From a virus, in IMG/VR virus record IMGVR_UViG_3300044609_000960, positions 62,001-126,000 of that record: DNA of 64,000 bases; one strand, given 5' to 3'. This document shows positions 28,701 through 38,686 of the stretch, piece by piece. Made by a program: the position numbers and the translations under genes. How positions within the stretch are numbered: the stretch's first letter is position 1; each line of letters starts with the position of its first letter. The notes beneath the pieces were generated by a model. The model was given only the letters and a program-made list of their open reading frames with translations, ran no database searches and was not told the origin of the DNA.

Positions 28701-29834
28701 TATCCAAGTAACACTCTATATGTAGAGACTAATACTGACCTACATATTAATACATACAATCTTGAAATTGAAGAATATGATATTCTTAGCGAATTTTGGG
28801 ATTTAGGAGATGATAGATTAGCAGTACCTGGAGTGGAAGGTGGAGAATGCAATGGACTTGGTTGTAAAGCAGGTCGGGAAATAAGAGATGCTGAGATTGT
28901 AAAATATAATGAAGAACTAGGAGATGGAAACTTTGCCGATATCTTCTACCTACAAAGTACCTCTCCATGGCCTTCCTTGGGCCAAGCATATTCAATAACT
29001 ATTGACCAAGGAAATAATAGTATTACAAGACAAGTAAATAACCCAATTACAAAAGTTGTCGGAGAAGCTATAGTTTATTTATTACCTTTGGGAACTTCTT
29101 TACCATCTCCTCTAGTAGAAGGAGACGCCGAAGCCTCCTATAATATTATTTATATAGCTACCATAGACAAGCAATCCAAGGTACGTTCTATTCTCGCATC
29201 AAAAATTGCACCTGGTAATATCCCATATATCAGGGTATTTATGCAAGCTAGACAAGGAGCGACTATGGGAGGAATGTGGATAGGACAAAAAACTCCAAAT
29301 GGTATTGTTCTTGATCCATTTACCCCACATCGCTCTACTGTTAATATCAAGGATGGCGGATCGGAATCTCATGGGGAAAGTTTCCCTGCTCCAAATACTA
29401 AGACTGATGGGGCTATTAAATTAATTAATACCTACACTCAGTTTGATGAGTTTGGTAAATCAACGGCACCTACTATTGATATTACAACTACGTCTTTAGA
29501 TACATATAAATCGATCCATACTAACCCTCGCAAATGTGGAAGTTTCTTATCCGCTGGTGGTACGAACGCTGCTGGTATTCTGACTCCGACTGATTATCCG
29601 ATTAGATGGTTAACATCTAAGTCCTCAGGATTACCTCTTGGAACTTTTTATGTTTCAAAAAACCAATCAGTTGAAATTTCATTAGAGGATATTTTTAATG
29701 TAGATGCTGAATCTGTTGTTAATTCAGACGATGCCAATTTGGCAACTATATTCATAGCACGTAGTTTGAATAACCACAATCCAGAAGGATCTGCAAAAGA
29801 AATCTACATGACACTTAACTACGACGAGCAATAG
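25755..29834 (+). CDS. Virion structural protein, 1359 aa, paralogue of the preceding gene
   Basis: A GGAGGAG Shine-Dalgarno sequence lies just before the ATG, one base after the previous stop. The same modules occur as in the 1024-aa neighbour: SLLGINRETTQQGLFGNVSTYGL (about 100-130; key residues LLGI and GNVSTY), FRYQPGRISGFTYG (about 454-467), WGIENDTDGYFF (about 484-495), VTMYKIEFGWYGAIGA (about 571-586) and KFGASYYIDGYDKGT (about 645-659). Between the first and second module this protein carries about 300 extra residues. It also has a longer unrelated C-terminal half. Tandem duplication followed by divergence is the simplest origin. Confidence 0.7.
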   Translation: MPEYTSGSSIRAERTPPRKSVSKKQMVDFRGFPLSTEEGNPLTTSKESYPKAEYGADNAPSVVLNSDSYLKDGISSANQFSKRNPAALPMIEQFADTSEVSRSLLGINRETTQQGLFGNVSTYGLDEKDWRVDGTPNRDPYFWYSRPSSSGPYFETKFEEDTKNSALAISVYPSPFTPPGKPSLQDQLINPGGAERYRGWGQYLNSIIAQYLIEYMVKNFTEDQLAEFNLLYLLNKYPPNILPDGSYEFNQLYWDKIWLDIQQTRFGAVSDYPLIPSGRAINFVPTSTESLLLTPFKSADLWGEDGDDRVIIPQADAAVPNTLSCSWDSFLFSTTRVYYPEGSSEDKGHYRIKTNPTPELWSKYFGLNWEYLRQDLKDWSFTIHNSSSTVTQVEKDLKLPHFILDSPIEANPNNIFSSTWPNQQFGEAINLPTTENKIGGSAGVSSEITIKSIRAFRYQPGRISGFTYGSKASEIGAGPGTTIEWGIENDTDGYFFRLRDGADFTIVRRSIIPLEETDFLADSGYAENTREIFYNGRRQYETIIEQKNMNGDPLNGEGESGYILNPDTVTMYKIEFGWYGAIGAKFYAYIPEENGECRWVSLHTLVIENQLGQPCLGDPFFYFRYRLTVSDSSTIRLDQYLYKFGASYYIDGYDKGTLYSSYAKSKKRDLVDPKFSVSKTYLNAIDWTVLMGVKPKQYLYNRYGSEIYNKKEIFPKSFSIFSQEDCEIKIIRQEACPEFAYTHQEGYTWALLPENRRMRAKFSVNNFNINESSLGITLQDATSHTATLAYAGSLEGDWRSPTNSQNYSVIGSESIRVVGDDLFQLVMTQKNLAGVNSVFKLKRVENGGYLSSRNSDLESDNVYLPFTYAQVGEYTSGYEVEFDYYRRDQILLSSVNIISDEFFIFWTGGSREGIDSTHASTVRFGFSWPDVSNSSSLIHVNRDVNSWGVELPSDDLDGLGDDHVKYDNEKFYEGLPVDLIKDYPSNTLYVETNTDLHINTYNLEIEEYDILSEFWDLGDDRLAVPGVEGGECNGLGCKAGREIRDAEIVKYNEELGDGNFADIFYLQSTSPWPSLGQAYSITIDQGNNSITRQVNNPITKVVGEAIVYLLPLGTSLPSPLVEGDAEASYNIIYIATIDKQSKVRSILASKIAPGNIPYIRVFMQARQGATMGGMWIGQKTPNGIVLDPFTPHRSTVNIKDGGSESHGESFPAPNTKTDGAIKLINTYTQFDEFGKSTAPTIDITTTSLDTYKSIHTNPRKCGSFLSAGGTNAAGILTPTDYPIRWLTSKSSGLPLGTFYVSKNQSVEISLEDIFNVDAESVVNSDDANLATIFIARSLNNHNPEGSAKEIYMTLNYDEQ

Positions 29835-29844
29835 AGAACCACTC

Positions 29845-32800
29845 ATGGCAGAATTTTTAGGATTCGGACAATTAACCCGTCCAGATATTGGTTTAATTGC
29901 GGACGGGGTTCAGAACCTCGCTGAAATTTATACATCGGACCAGCCAACCGCTCTAAGGAATATTCGTCTTGCGCCGGAAGTTTTAGATATTATCTACAAC
30001 CTCTCCAAGACTATCTCTAGAGAAGATCTTAGAGCAGTAAGTGGACTTTCTTCACTATTGCTATCTACACTTGACTTACAAGATGAAACATTCGAAAGAA
30101 TTAATGATATCTTGTATGTTCAAGAGAGATACGTAAGTTCATCAAAGCAAATTGGTATTGATGCTAATCCCTCCTTACGAGGAGATCTAGTCAAAGTACC
30201 AAATATAATTGTTTATAATGGTTCTATTCAATGCCAAGGTGTCCAATATCGCACTAAAGTCTTAGGAGAAACAAGTCTTTACTCAGGTGGAGAAAATAGA
30301 CTAACCTCTGTTTCTACATCAAGAGCCAGTCTATTTAACTCTGAGAAATTTGGTGAGAATGAAGCAAATACTGGTTACTTTAAATCCGCATCCTATCCTT
30401 CTCTGATAAGAGTACGTCGTAGATCTCATCTTAATAGAATAGTAGTTAATAAATCTACATTTATCCCACGTGCTCCAGTAAAAGAAAACCCCTCCCATGA
30501 GATTTTATGTCATGTGGATAATGGAGATACTGGAACATCACAGCCATTAAAACTTCTTGCTACAAAGAACTCACCATTGAGGATCCCATGTCGTATGGCA
30601 TCGGGAAAAATTACGTTTACTTTTACTGAGACTGGAGTGTTTTTCTTTGGATATCAGGTTCAACCACTTCAATCAAGAACCCTTGGTGAAAAACCACAAT
30701 TCCTCCCATTACCTCCAAAATCACAACTTATCGCTTCAAACTCCTTCACCCTGGATATAGATATCACCACTACTGGATACCAGAATTCCTATGATCTGTA
30801 TCTATATCTATATATAAACCCTGAAAAAATTCGTTCCATAGATATTAGTGGGATAAACGTTTCAGAGTTTGTGGATGGTAAGGATATCGGATTAGTAGGA
30901 TTCAACAATCTTACTTCATTGAGGCTTTCTGGCACCTCTATTAAAATCCTGCCTATTTGGCTAAAAACTCTAAATACAAAACTTCAGGTATTAGATCTCG
31001 CCTCAGATGGCGATACGTATAGAACTGGTATTTTAAAATATTTTGATTATAGAAACGCTACAGAATCCCCCACGTCCTCCACACCGCTCTATACTGTTAC
31101 AAGTTATTTAAGTATTCCTAAAAAAGGAGCGATTATAAACGAAGAAGGGAATGGTTGGAATGATACCATATTTGAGAAATATATAAAGTCTCAAGTACCC
31201 ACATTAACAAATAGAAACGATCCTAGTGTAGTAGCAAGAACGGCTAATACAGATTTTAGAGAATTTGGCGCAATGAGAGTCCTAAACCTAGGAGATAGGT
31301 TTTTGGGAGTTAATCCACGTTTAGACGATGTATTCCCCGGCCTAACTGAACTCCTATGGAGAGGATACGTAGGTAGAGGAATTTGGCCTATCTCAGGTAC
31401 ACCACCTAAGATCAATAATAATGGCAATGTATTCAGTAGCTATAATATCCATACTAGCGGGGTAAGTGGAAATATAACAGATATTGGCACATCAATCACT
31501 ATTGGCGATAATACCATCAATGGACCAACTCATATTTCAAAATATAAAATAGATGCTATAGATGTGGCTGGGGAATATGACTATGGTCGACAAAACATCT
31601 CTGGTAGTATCGCCACTTCTAATTTTAGCGAGTGGGCAACATGGTTTACTCAAACAAAGTCAATCAATATTTCATGGAGTTATGTATCCATAGGTCTCCA
31701 GCCTACTGGATATGTATGGCAGAATCTCCAAGGACTTGGTACAGAATACTCGGGTGGTATCGTATTTACTCCAGCAGTAGGTACAGTTGCTGATCCAATT
31801 AAGGCACCAAATATCACCGGTCTTTCTGTATATGGAACATCTTCCACAGGACCAATTCCTTCATTAGGAACAGATCCAACTCAGCATACTGCAGCAATTA
31901 CCTATGTTCAGTTTGGTGGTACTGAGACAATAAGCACTGTTAGCGAGAACGGATACCCATATATCCTGCCAAGTAACTTTGCTCCTGATCGCCCATCTTC
32001 TCCCCATAGATTAACTACATTTGCTATAAATGACACGTCAAGGGTGGGAAGATTTAGGGCCAATGACTTTAAATACCTTTATGAGTTGAATAGACTTGAC
32101 CTGAGAAGATCCCCCGGGTTATGGGGTAAATTCCCTATCTTCCCTACAAGAAAGAATCCAGAAACACAAACAAAAAATATCTCTATTGATATTGCCGAAG
32201 GATGCCGATTCTCAGATCTTAGTACATTAGATATTACACCATCGAATAGATATATCGCCAGAGACCTAATCTCTTTAGATGCTTGGAATCAAAATATCGC
32301 AAGAGGCGGATGTAAATTACCCTCCCTAGAGGGCATAGGTGGTGTTGATGCTACACGTGTTGAGTATATTCATCTCGGTAACTCCCTTACCTCTACCTAT
32401 CCATCCAGCTGGACTGGTACAAATAAATCCCCCGGCTCCTATATATTCGATACAGATATCTACTCTTCCGTTTCTGGAATAACTCCTGGTCGTCAAATTA
32501 ATTCTGATGACGTTATTTATTTTATGACCGGTGCCACTGATTTTGATCGTAAGGTACTTGTTAATGATTCTATCCACTCTTCTACCACAGGAGCAGAACT
32601 TGCTAGGGTGGTTAGTGTTGAATCTAATACTATTTATCTGGATAGAGATATTCCTGGTAGTTCTTCTGGAACTTATTTCTTTAAACGTAATACCCAATCA
32701 ATCAATACATGGTTCCAGAATGGATTCACAAATCTTCTTCGCCTAAGACTTAATGGATGCCGATTAAGTGGTTCTATTAATATCAGATCTGGATTTGATA

Positions 32801-33465
32801 AAATTGTAGATGATAATTATTTAGCCTTAGATCTATCTAATAATTGCATTACAGGTTATACTGCAGGATTCAATAGAATCTTCTCAGGTGGTAATAGAAA
32901 GATAACCATCGATCTTTCATATAATAATTTTGCCACTGGTGTAGTTAGAAATATGCTCAATGAACTTCTAAATATAGAGGCCCAGAGAGTCTTTACTAAT
33001 GTAGAAATCAGACTTAATAACACTAAGTTATCAGCATCTGACACTTACATCAACTACTCCCAAGAAGAACTATTTCCTACAACGATTCAAAGCGCATCTA
33101 ACCAAACAATCTCTCTAACAAGAACAGAAAGAGTTAAGATCTATTCTGAAGTTACTACAACTGATGCTAGTGGTACAACAACCACTACCAAAGTTGTAAC
33201 CGGATCTAAAGATATAACAGTACCAGGGGCATTTATTTCCTCACTAAATGGTTATTATAAGACACAGACAAATGGCCGTCAACAGATCGTAGAAAATAGT
33301 TTAGGAGTTAGATTAAAAGGAAATAGAAACTGGAGAATTCTACTAGGATTTACCTATCAATCCCCAGATACATCGCCTACAGTAACAGGGACTACATATT
33401 CCAATCCAACAACCCGTGAGGCATCTCTGGCCGAATTAGGTTACACCCTAGCCGATCTCGCCTGA
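29845..33465 (+). CDS. Leucine-rich-repeat-containing virion protein, 1206 aa
   Basis: Leucine-rich repeat patterns appear in two areas. Residues about 330-390 have LTSLRLSGTSIKILP and LQVLDLAS; residues about 960-1040 have LLRLRLNGCRLSGSI, YLALDLSNNCITGY and ITIDLSYNNFATG. Between them are beta-rich segments without repeats, including FKYLYELNRLDLRRSPGLWGKFP near 740. LRR proteins form solenoids that bind other proteins or glycans, so a receptor-binding or fibre role fits. The first about 60 residues resemble a virion-anchor helix region. The gene follows its neighbour after ten bases and its stop region contains the GATTAAAG variant of the promoter octamer. Confidence 0.7.
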   Translation: MAEFLGFGQLTRPDIGLIADGVQNLAEIYTSDQPTALRNIRLAPEVLDIIYNLSKTISREDLRAVSGLSSLLLSTLDLQDETFERINDILYVQERYVSSSKQIGIDANPSLRGDLVKVPNIIVYNGSIQCQGVQYRTKVLGETSLYSGGENRLTSVSTSRASLFNSEKFGENEANTGYFKSASYPSLIRVRRRSHLNRIVVNKSTFIPRAPVKENPSHEILCHVDNGDTGTSQPLKLLATKNSPLRIPCRMASGKITFTFTETGVFFFGYQVQPLQSRTLGEKPQFLPLPPKSQLIASNSFTLDIDITTTGYQNSYDLYLYLYINPEKIRSIDISGINVSEFVDGKDIGLVGFNNLTSLRLSGTSIKILPIWLKTLNTKLQVLDLASDGDTYRTGILKYFDYRNATESPTSSTPLYTVTSYLSIPKKGAIINEEGNGWNDTIFEKYIKSQVPTLTNRNDPSVVARTANTDFREFGAMRVLNLGDRFLGVNPRLDDVFPGLTELLWRGYVGRGIWPISGTPPKINNNGNVFSSYNIHTSGVSGNITDIGTSITIGDNTINGPTHISKYKIDAIDVAGEYDYGRQNISGSIATSNFSEWATWFTQTKSINISWSYVSIGLQPTGYVWQNLQGLGTEYSGGIVFTPAVGTVADPIKAPNITGLSVYGTSSTGPIPSLGTDPTQHTAAITYVQFGGTETISTVSENGYPYILPSNFAPDRPSSPHRLTTFAINDTSRVGRFRANDFKYLYELNRLDLRRSPGLWGKFPIFPTRKNPETQTKNISIDIAEGCRFSDLSTLDITPSNRYIARDLISLDAWNQNIARGGCKLPSLEGIGGVDATRVEYIHLGNSLTSTYPSSWTGTNKSPGSYIFDTDIYSSVSGITPGRQINSDDVIYFMTGATDFDRKVLVNDSIHSSTTGAELARVVSVESNTIYLDRDIPGSSSGTYFFKRNTQSINTWFQNGFTNLLRLRLNGCRLSGSINIRSGFDKIVDDNYLALDLSNNCITGYTAGFNRIFSGGNRKITIDLSYNNFATGVVRNMLNELLNIEAQRVFTNVEIRLNNTKLSASDTYINYSQEELFPTTIQSASNQTISLTRTERVKIYSEVTTTDASGTTTTTKVVTGSKDITVPGAFISSLNGYYKTQTNGRQQIVENSLGVRLKGNRNWRILLGFTYQSPDTSPTVTGTTYSNPTTREASLAELGYTLADLA

Positions 33466-33471
33466 TTAAAG
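33464..33471 (+). promoter_or_regulatory. GATTAAAG promoter-like element
   Basis: GATTAAAG, one base from the consensus octamer, overlaps the stop codon of the LRR gene and lies 24 bases before the ATG at 33495. The same variant occurs at 55831. Confidence 0.5.
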
Positions 33472-33494
33472 TTATTTAGAAATATAAGTATACC

Positions 33495-35258
33495 ATGGCC
33501 GGACTTTATAGTAAGAAAAATCTTGGTGAGGTACAATTAAACCTCAAGGACGCTTTACAAAAACTTTACGCTCCAGGTATCCAAGAGGATATTAGATTAT
33601 TTGCATTTTCTAATTCGCTATATTCTGAAATCCGGTCTGGTATTACAAAGATAGATGCGAGCACTGGGGAAGAAATTGACGTACCTAATGAGATCTTTGG
33701 TCTAATCAACGAACCATTTACAGATGATAATGGTAATGTTATTAATAGAACAAAGTTTATCACAAACAGACTAACTTTCTCTAGTAATAACAGAGTATTT
33801 TTTGAAACTATTTCCAATGCAGGATTCACTTTTGATAGAAGAACCTCTTTTACCGAAGGTGCTCCTATAATAGTATCAAGAAATGGTTCGATTGTAAACT
33901 TAGAAGTTATTGGATCTGGATCGCAATATGAGGTTATCTCATCTGCTGGACAAATAGTACCAGGTCCTGTAACTATTCAGGTTAATGTACGTGGTAAAGA
34001 ATCCGGTGCAGAAAACGCAGTTGTTGAAGTAACTATTGATGCTAATGGATCTATTTCTAAAACCTCACCACCATCTGTTATTTCTGGTGGCTCTGGTTAT
34101 TTTGAAGAGGAGGACCTTGAGTTAATAACTCAATGTAGAACTAATAGATTCGGTCAAGAAGAAACCCCTAGTTTACATAAATGTAAAAACTATCCGACTT
34201 CTGGTAATAGATTATTCCATAGACAATTTAAATATACCGTACCTTCAGCTGGTCAACAAATTGATTATAGCACCTCCTCGTTAGGATATCTTGCTACATT
34301 ACGTCAAACAAAATACTTCTATCTTACAAAAGATGCCAGTGAAGAGGGATTTTTCCTATTCGACGAAAGATCTTTGAAATGGGTTTATCTTGGTGATTTT
34401 TATGATCAGCAATACGCTATAGAATTAAGGACATCCCCTCTTCTTACTATGAGGAGATATGATACTATTTCTTCATTAAATTTACTAAATTTAGATTCTT
34501 TAGACTCTAGTTCATTCTTCTTCTCCTATAGAGAAGGGTTTGGTGTAGCTGATAATTTAGGATCTCAGATTAGGGCCTCTTCCCAAAACGTAGAAAGTAT
34601 TAGAGACTCATTTAAGTATCTTTTACAAAATAACAAACGGCAACGACTAGTAACAGACGAAAAAAATACCCTAGGAACTCAATTTAATATCTTCGAAGGT
34701 AAAAACTTTGATAGCACTTTTAGGATGATTATGCGTGATCCTGATGGTGTAGTGGATAGGAGCGACGTAGAGTTTTTTGAATTAAATTCTCTCGAAGGTC
34801 CAGATGAGGTGGAGTTAACTGCAGGGGGTGTTACATATCATATCCCTGGACTTTATCTTAATGTGGGTGGAGTGTATAAAAGAGCTTTTAGTACAGATGA
34901 TAAACCTTTCTTAAGCTCTAGAGGAAAAGTATATATCAGTCCTTTGATTGATAAAATCAATGGGTCTACTAATTACGCGACTGGAAGTTTTGTACCTAGA
35001 AATCCATCTGGTGATAATAAGTACTCTATTTCTACTGCCTATTTACGCTCTGGTGGAGAGGTGCTTGTTGGATTTGATACAACTATAGGAACATTGGTGC
35101 AAAACTTATCCTCCTCAAATAAAAATGGAGGATTTGTGTTCCATAGAGCTTTATCCACACCCACAATTAATTCTGGTAGTGGGATACAGGGATGGCCATT
35201 ATTTGACTATGAAAACCAAGGAGTAATATACTCCCCGGTTATTTTAGGCTATACCTGA
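33495..35258 (+). CDS. Virion structural protein, 587 aa, with GGSGY motif
   Basis: A beta-rich protein with no membrane segment. It includes a segment near residues 125-205 with paired patterns LEVIGSGSQYEVIS and VISGGSGYFEEEDLEL. This is the GxGSxY repeat also found in the giant fibre (near residue 1374) and in the 240-aa protein at 40647. N-terminal residues 1-60 are helical (GEVQLNLKDALQKLYAPGIQEDI). The gene ends the plus-strand run and overlaps the convergent minus-strand 1136-aa gene by 15 bases; no terminator hairpin is visible there. It is likely a tail component. Confidence 0.65.
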   Translation: MAGLYSKKNLGEVQLNLKDALQKLYAPGIQEDIRLFAFSNSLYSEIRSGITKIDASTGEEIDVPNEIFGLINEPFTDDNGNVINRTKFITNRLTFSSNNRVFFETISNAGFTFDRRTSFTEGAPIIVSRNGSIVNLEVIGSGSQYEVISSAGQIVPGPVTIQVNVRGKESGAENAVVEVTIDANGSISKTSPPSVISGGSGYFEEEDLELITQCRTNRFGQEETPSLHKCKNYPTSGNRLFHRQFKYTVPSAGQQIDYSTSSLGYLATLRQTKYFYLTKDASEEGFFLFDERSLKWVYLGDFYDQQYAIELRTSPLLTMRRYDTISSLNLLNLDSLDSSSFFFSYREGFGVADNLGSQIRASSQNVESIRDSFKYLLQNNKRQRLVTDEKNTLGTQFNIFEGKNFDSTFRMIMRDPDGVVDRSDVEFFELNSLEGPDEVELTAGGVTYHIPGLYLNVGGVYKRAFSTDDKPFLSSRGKVYISPLIDKINGSTNYATGSFVPRNPSGDNKYSISTAYLRSGGEVLVGFDTTIGTLVQNLSSSNKNGGFVFHRALSTPTINSGSGIQGWPLFDYENQGVIYSPVILGYT

Positions 35259-38200
35259 TAGTAGAGGAGAGGCAGAGTTGAGAGGATTCTGCCTTGCGTT
35301 AACGAATAAATAATAAGTATCCTTTACCTTTTCTTGATTACCAATATGGACATATACATCCTCATCAAATGAGGTTCCATCTTGTTTGAAGATAGGAAGT
35401 TCAACTTTAATTCTATGGGTGTAGTCAGACTCCGCTAGAGTTTTAGATGAAACAGTGATAATACCTGTTGGATTATCTGTTATGGAATAAGAAAATTCGA
35501 TCTTTTCTGAAACATTGAGTCTTTTACCACCGAGATCGGACAGAGTATGATCTCCCCAGAAAACATCGTAATTACCAACCGGCGTTGATGCGTTGTATAA
35601 AGTCGAGTCACTTACTGCTATATCTTGTAATAGTACATCAGATATCACATAAGGAGGATAGCAGATTCCATTGGTATAGTTTGTAGGTTGGTCGTATCCA
35701 AAAGGAGTGACTCTTTCCGCAGGGACTTTAGGAATCTCACTCTGAGAAGATACAAAGTTGCCGGATTGGTATGTTACCTTTAATGTATCAGAGAAACTAA
35801 TCGACTCTCCAGTATCTACTTTGGCGAATTGGAATGCTATATCTGCCTCTAAAAAGAACTTAACAAACTTTGTGTCTAATGAAGTCCGTGCTGGTTCAAA
35901 TGGTGTTCCAAAAGCTAATAACCAAATCTCATTAGTTCCTAGCACCCCATCATCAGCCAAGAATGTTTCTGTTGATGTGTTGTATTTAACTCTTTCTACG
36001 CTTAGAACTAAAGGAGCAACAAATCCTTGGACATTTGTAGTGAATGCCAAATCATCCGCATTAGCAATTGCATTGACAATAATAGGTTTATTCCAGTCGC
36101 TCTCACTTGCAAAGGCAGGTAACCCGTATGTAGTTGGGTTATCTGAAACAGTGACTATTGTCAAATCCGCGTGAAGATAAAAACGTGGGGACCCCTGCGT
36201 TCCTTTCCAATACATCCTTGCAATACGCTCTGTTACATTCCCAGCAGCAATTGTCTGATGATTTGGACTACCACCAAGATCATTTGCTCCAAGAGCATCA
36301 ACAGAATTAAACAGGGCATTATTAACCGGAATACCAGTAAATTTAACTATGCCTCCCTCACCTAACAAATTAGGCATTAGTCTCATGCCTATATAGTTCG
36401 ACGATGAGGCACTGGTGGGATATTTTGCCTCACCTAAGATAAGGTTTGGTCTGGAGGTATATGTTGCAGGATTTAGACCATTTCCGTAGAGTCCTATTCC
36501 ATCAGCATTAGATTTAAGAACGCTCTTAAAGCTATTATTAACAAATCCATCGATAGGATCATTAGTCTTAGAGATAGGTTGATCATAGAGATATCTATTT
36601 CCTTCACTAACCTTCCACCATTGCGGGCGTGCATCAAACTCGTATTTATAGATACTCGGTTCGAAATTTATATTAATGAGATCGTCATAGCCATTATAAT
36701 CATCCTTAGGAGATACAATGGTAGAGCTCCAAAGAGTATATCGTGAGTAATTATCTCTGTTGGGAACTATTTGAAGTACGTAGTTACCTGGTCCATTTAC
36801 TGGAGCCAAGGGATTACCACTTCCGTCAATAAGATAGATTACATTGGATACTAGACTTAGCCTAACATCTTGAGGAGTATTTAAAGGGACTGTAATTGTA
36901 ACTGTTTCTTGTATAGGATTACCATTATTATCCTCTCCAATAACCCTTGTAATTTGCTGATCAAATGCAACTAACTGATATCTGACTGAAGAAGTGCTAT
37001 CTAAAAGAATAGCCTCTATGTCAATAGTTGCTTCTGAGTCTGGAGTAACAATAGTATTAGGAGATACTTCTGAGATTGTAACATCAAGTTCTCCAGAGTA
37101 GAATTTATCAGTGATATTAGGAGTTGTTTCTGATACCCCATACTTAATGAAAATATTAGGTTCTGTAGGAACTTCTAATTCACTATCAGCTTTATCTGCC
37201 CCGCCATTCCACATTCTAATGGAGATGGGAACGTATCTATACCCTGTTGAACCAGATGTATTTGTTTGATATATAAATCTACTTGGAAGATTATCCAAGT
37301 TAAAACTCACACCTGAGATATATCTATCTCCCTCTTGAATGAATTTTGCGTTCTTATTTTCATCGGAAGAGTTAAATACTTCAGTCCATACTGGTACTGA
37401 ATTTGTGCCTCCATTAATAATATCGATTTTTAAAGAAGTATTTGTTTCAACTTCAAAAATATATTTCTTATCTACGCTATCATTATCAAGACGTAAAAAT
37501 CCGTCCCATCTAACTCCCCAGTTATCTTGATTATCTCTTAGCACTCTTGGAGGTCTTGAGAACCTCATGTTAGAGTCTTTGACTATGTTATTTCCGTCAT
37601 ATACGTATCTATCGACAACTGGTATCCGAGTTTCTATATAGGATCCTGAGTTAAAATATTCCTTTTCAGAATAAAGTTTAAAACCACCCTGCCTAAATTC
37701 TAATAAAGATAGAGATGTTACTGGGTTTATGTCATCCGCGCTATAAGAAACATTATTTCCAGAATCGTTAGGAGACTCTAGGAACCAAAGTGGTGGGTTT
37801 AGGACAGAATATGCTCTTGAGAAAGTATATACAGTATTAACAAATTGAGAACCAATAATTGCTTTAAGTTCTTTTAATTTATTAAGAGAATTTTCGTCAT
37901 TAGCTAAATATGCTCTAGTATATACAACCTCACTATTTACAATACTCGATCCAGTTACCTCACTCTTGATTGTTATATCTGTGCCAACTAAAGAGATTTC
38001 TCGCCCTGTTGACGGATTTACGTAAGATTTTAATGTCCATACAAGAGTATTAGGAGTATTAATTTGCTCATCAAAAGAATCTTGTTGTTGAGGTAAGATA
38101 CTAAGTTGATTTAAAGTAACAACCCCGGTATTCTCATTAAAAGAAGTGAACTTAAAAGTACCAAATTCTTGATCAGTGCCTGGTGTTGCACGATAGAATA

Positions 38201-38654
38201 GCGCGGTAGGTCCTGCATGAAGTCCATCTAAGGTCCCTTTGCCAGTAAAGGAATTAATTTGATCTATTCTATCCTCTACCCTAATTCTAGGATTAGTTGA
38301 TACAGTAGCACCTGCAATTCCACCGGCGATACTAATCCCAGAGAGGGGTGTTAGGAAGGAGGATGTAATTTCATTGCTTACAAAGTCTCTAGTTATTTCA
38401 AAATCTTCTGGCTTATATGTGCCATAAATAGAGATCTCATTCGCATCATCGACTCTTGTAACATACTCTAAGACATTTGTAAGGGCCTCACCAGGATCAT
38501 CCAGGTCTCCTAAGGCATTATTCCTCAGAAGACCCACATAATTAATATCATTAAGTTTCCTACCGGCCCTACGAAGTAGGAAAGATTGTAGAGCCGAGTA
38601 GTTATTAGCAATATCTAAATTCTGGGAGACCTTTTTGTCTATTCTGGTTGCCAT
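35244..38654 (-). CDS. Large virion structural protein, 1136 aa, with PA14-like region
   Basis: Residues about 375-490 (NWGVRWDGFLRLD, then YIFEVETNTSLKIDI, then YVPISIRMWNGG) resemble a PA14 domain, a beta-barrel often used for carbohydrate binding. The N-terminus (about 1-60) is helical (NYSALQSFLLRRAGRKLNDINYVGLL). Beta-sandwich-like segments follow. Near the C-terminus is a YDVFWGDHTLSDLGGKRLNVSEKIEFSYS pattern (key residues W-G-D-H). No protease or chaperone motif is seen. The gene has its own octamer and leader hairpin. A tail-fibre or baseplate-appendage role is inferred. Confidence 0.65.
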   Translation of the reverse strand: MATRIDKKVSQNLDIANNYSALQSFLLRRAGRKLNDINYVGLLRNNALGDLDDPGEALTNVLEYVTRVDDANEISIYGTYKPEDFEITRDFVSNEITSSFLTPLSGISIAGGIAGATVSTNPRIRVEDRIDQINSFTGKGTLDGLHAGPTALFYRATPGTDQEFGTFKFTSFNENTGVVTLNQLSILPQQQDSFDEQINTPNTLVWTLKSYVNPSTGREISLVGTDITIKSEVTGSSIVNSEVVYTRAYLANDENSLNKLKELKAIIGSQFVNTVYTFSRAYSVLNPPLWFLESPNDSGNNVSYSADDINPVTSLSLLEFRQGGFKLYSEKEYFNSGSYIETRIPVVDRYVYDGNNIVKDSNMRFSRPPRVLRDNQDNWGVRWDGFLRLDNDSVDKKYIFEVETNTSLKIDIINGGTNSVPVWTEVFNSSDENKNAKFIQEGDRYISGVSFNLDNLPSRFIYQTNTSGSTGYRYVPISIRMWNGGADKADSELEVPTEPNIFIKYGVSETTPNITDKFYSGELDVTISEVSPNTIVTPDSEATIDIEAILLDSTSSVRYQLVAFDQQITRVIGEDNNGNPIQETVTITVPLNTPQDVRLSLVSNVIYLIDGSGNPLAPVNGPGNYVLQIVPNRDNYSRYTLWSSTIVSPKDDYNGYDDLININFEPSIYKYEFDARPQWWKVSEGNRYLYDQPISKTNDPIDGFVNNSFKSVLKSNADGIGLYGNGLNPATYTSRPNLILGEAKYPTSASSSNYIGMRLMPNLLGEGGIVKFTGIPVNNALFNSVDALGANDLGGSPNHQTIAAGNVTERIARMYWKGTQGSPRFYLHADLTIVTVSDNPTTYGLPAFASESDWNKPIIVNAIANADDLAFTTNVQGFVAPLVLSVERVKYNTSTETFLADDGVLGTNEIWLLAFGTPFEPARTSLDTKFVKFFLEADIAFQFAKVDTGESISFSDTLKVTYQSGNFVSSQSEIPKVPAERVTPFGYDQPTNYTNGICYPPYVISDVLLQDIAVSDSTLYNASTPVGNYDVFWGDHTLSDLGGKRLNVSEKIEFSYSITDNPTGIITVSSKTLAESDYTHRIKVELPIFKQDGTSFDEDVYVHIGNQEKVKDTYYLFVNARQNPLNSASPLLSGIA

Positions 38655-38670
38655 AATGGGGCACTATGCA

Positions 38671-38686
38671 GTATCTATAAAGATAC
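38671..38686 (-). other. Leader stem-loop after the promoter-like octamer
   Basis: GTATCT (38671-38676) pairs with AGATAC (38681-38686) across a four-base loop. Read on the minus strand, the stem begins with the last base of the octamer, just as at 8761. It lies in the leader of the 1136-aa gene. Confidence 0.45.

Noticed and set aside
35758-36174. A 138-codon open frame on the plus strand
   Set aside because: It is antisense to the 1136-aa gene and has no start signal or known domain.
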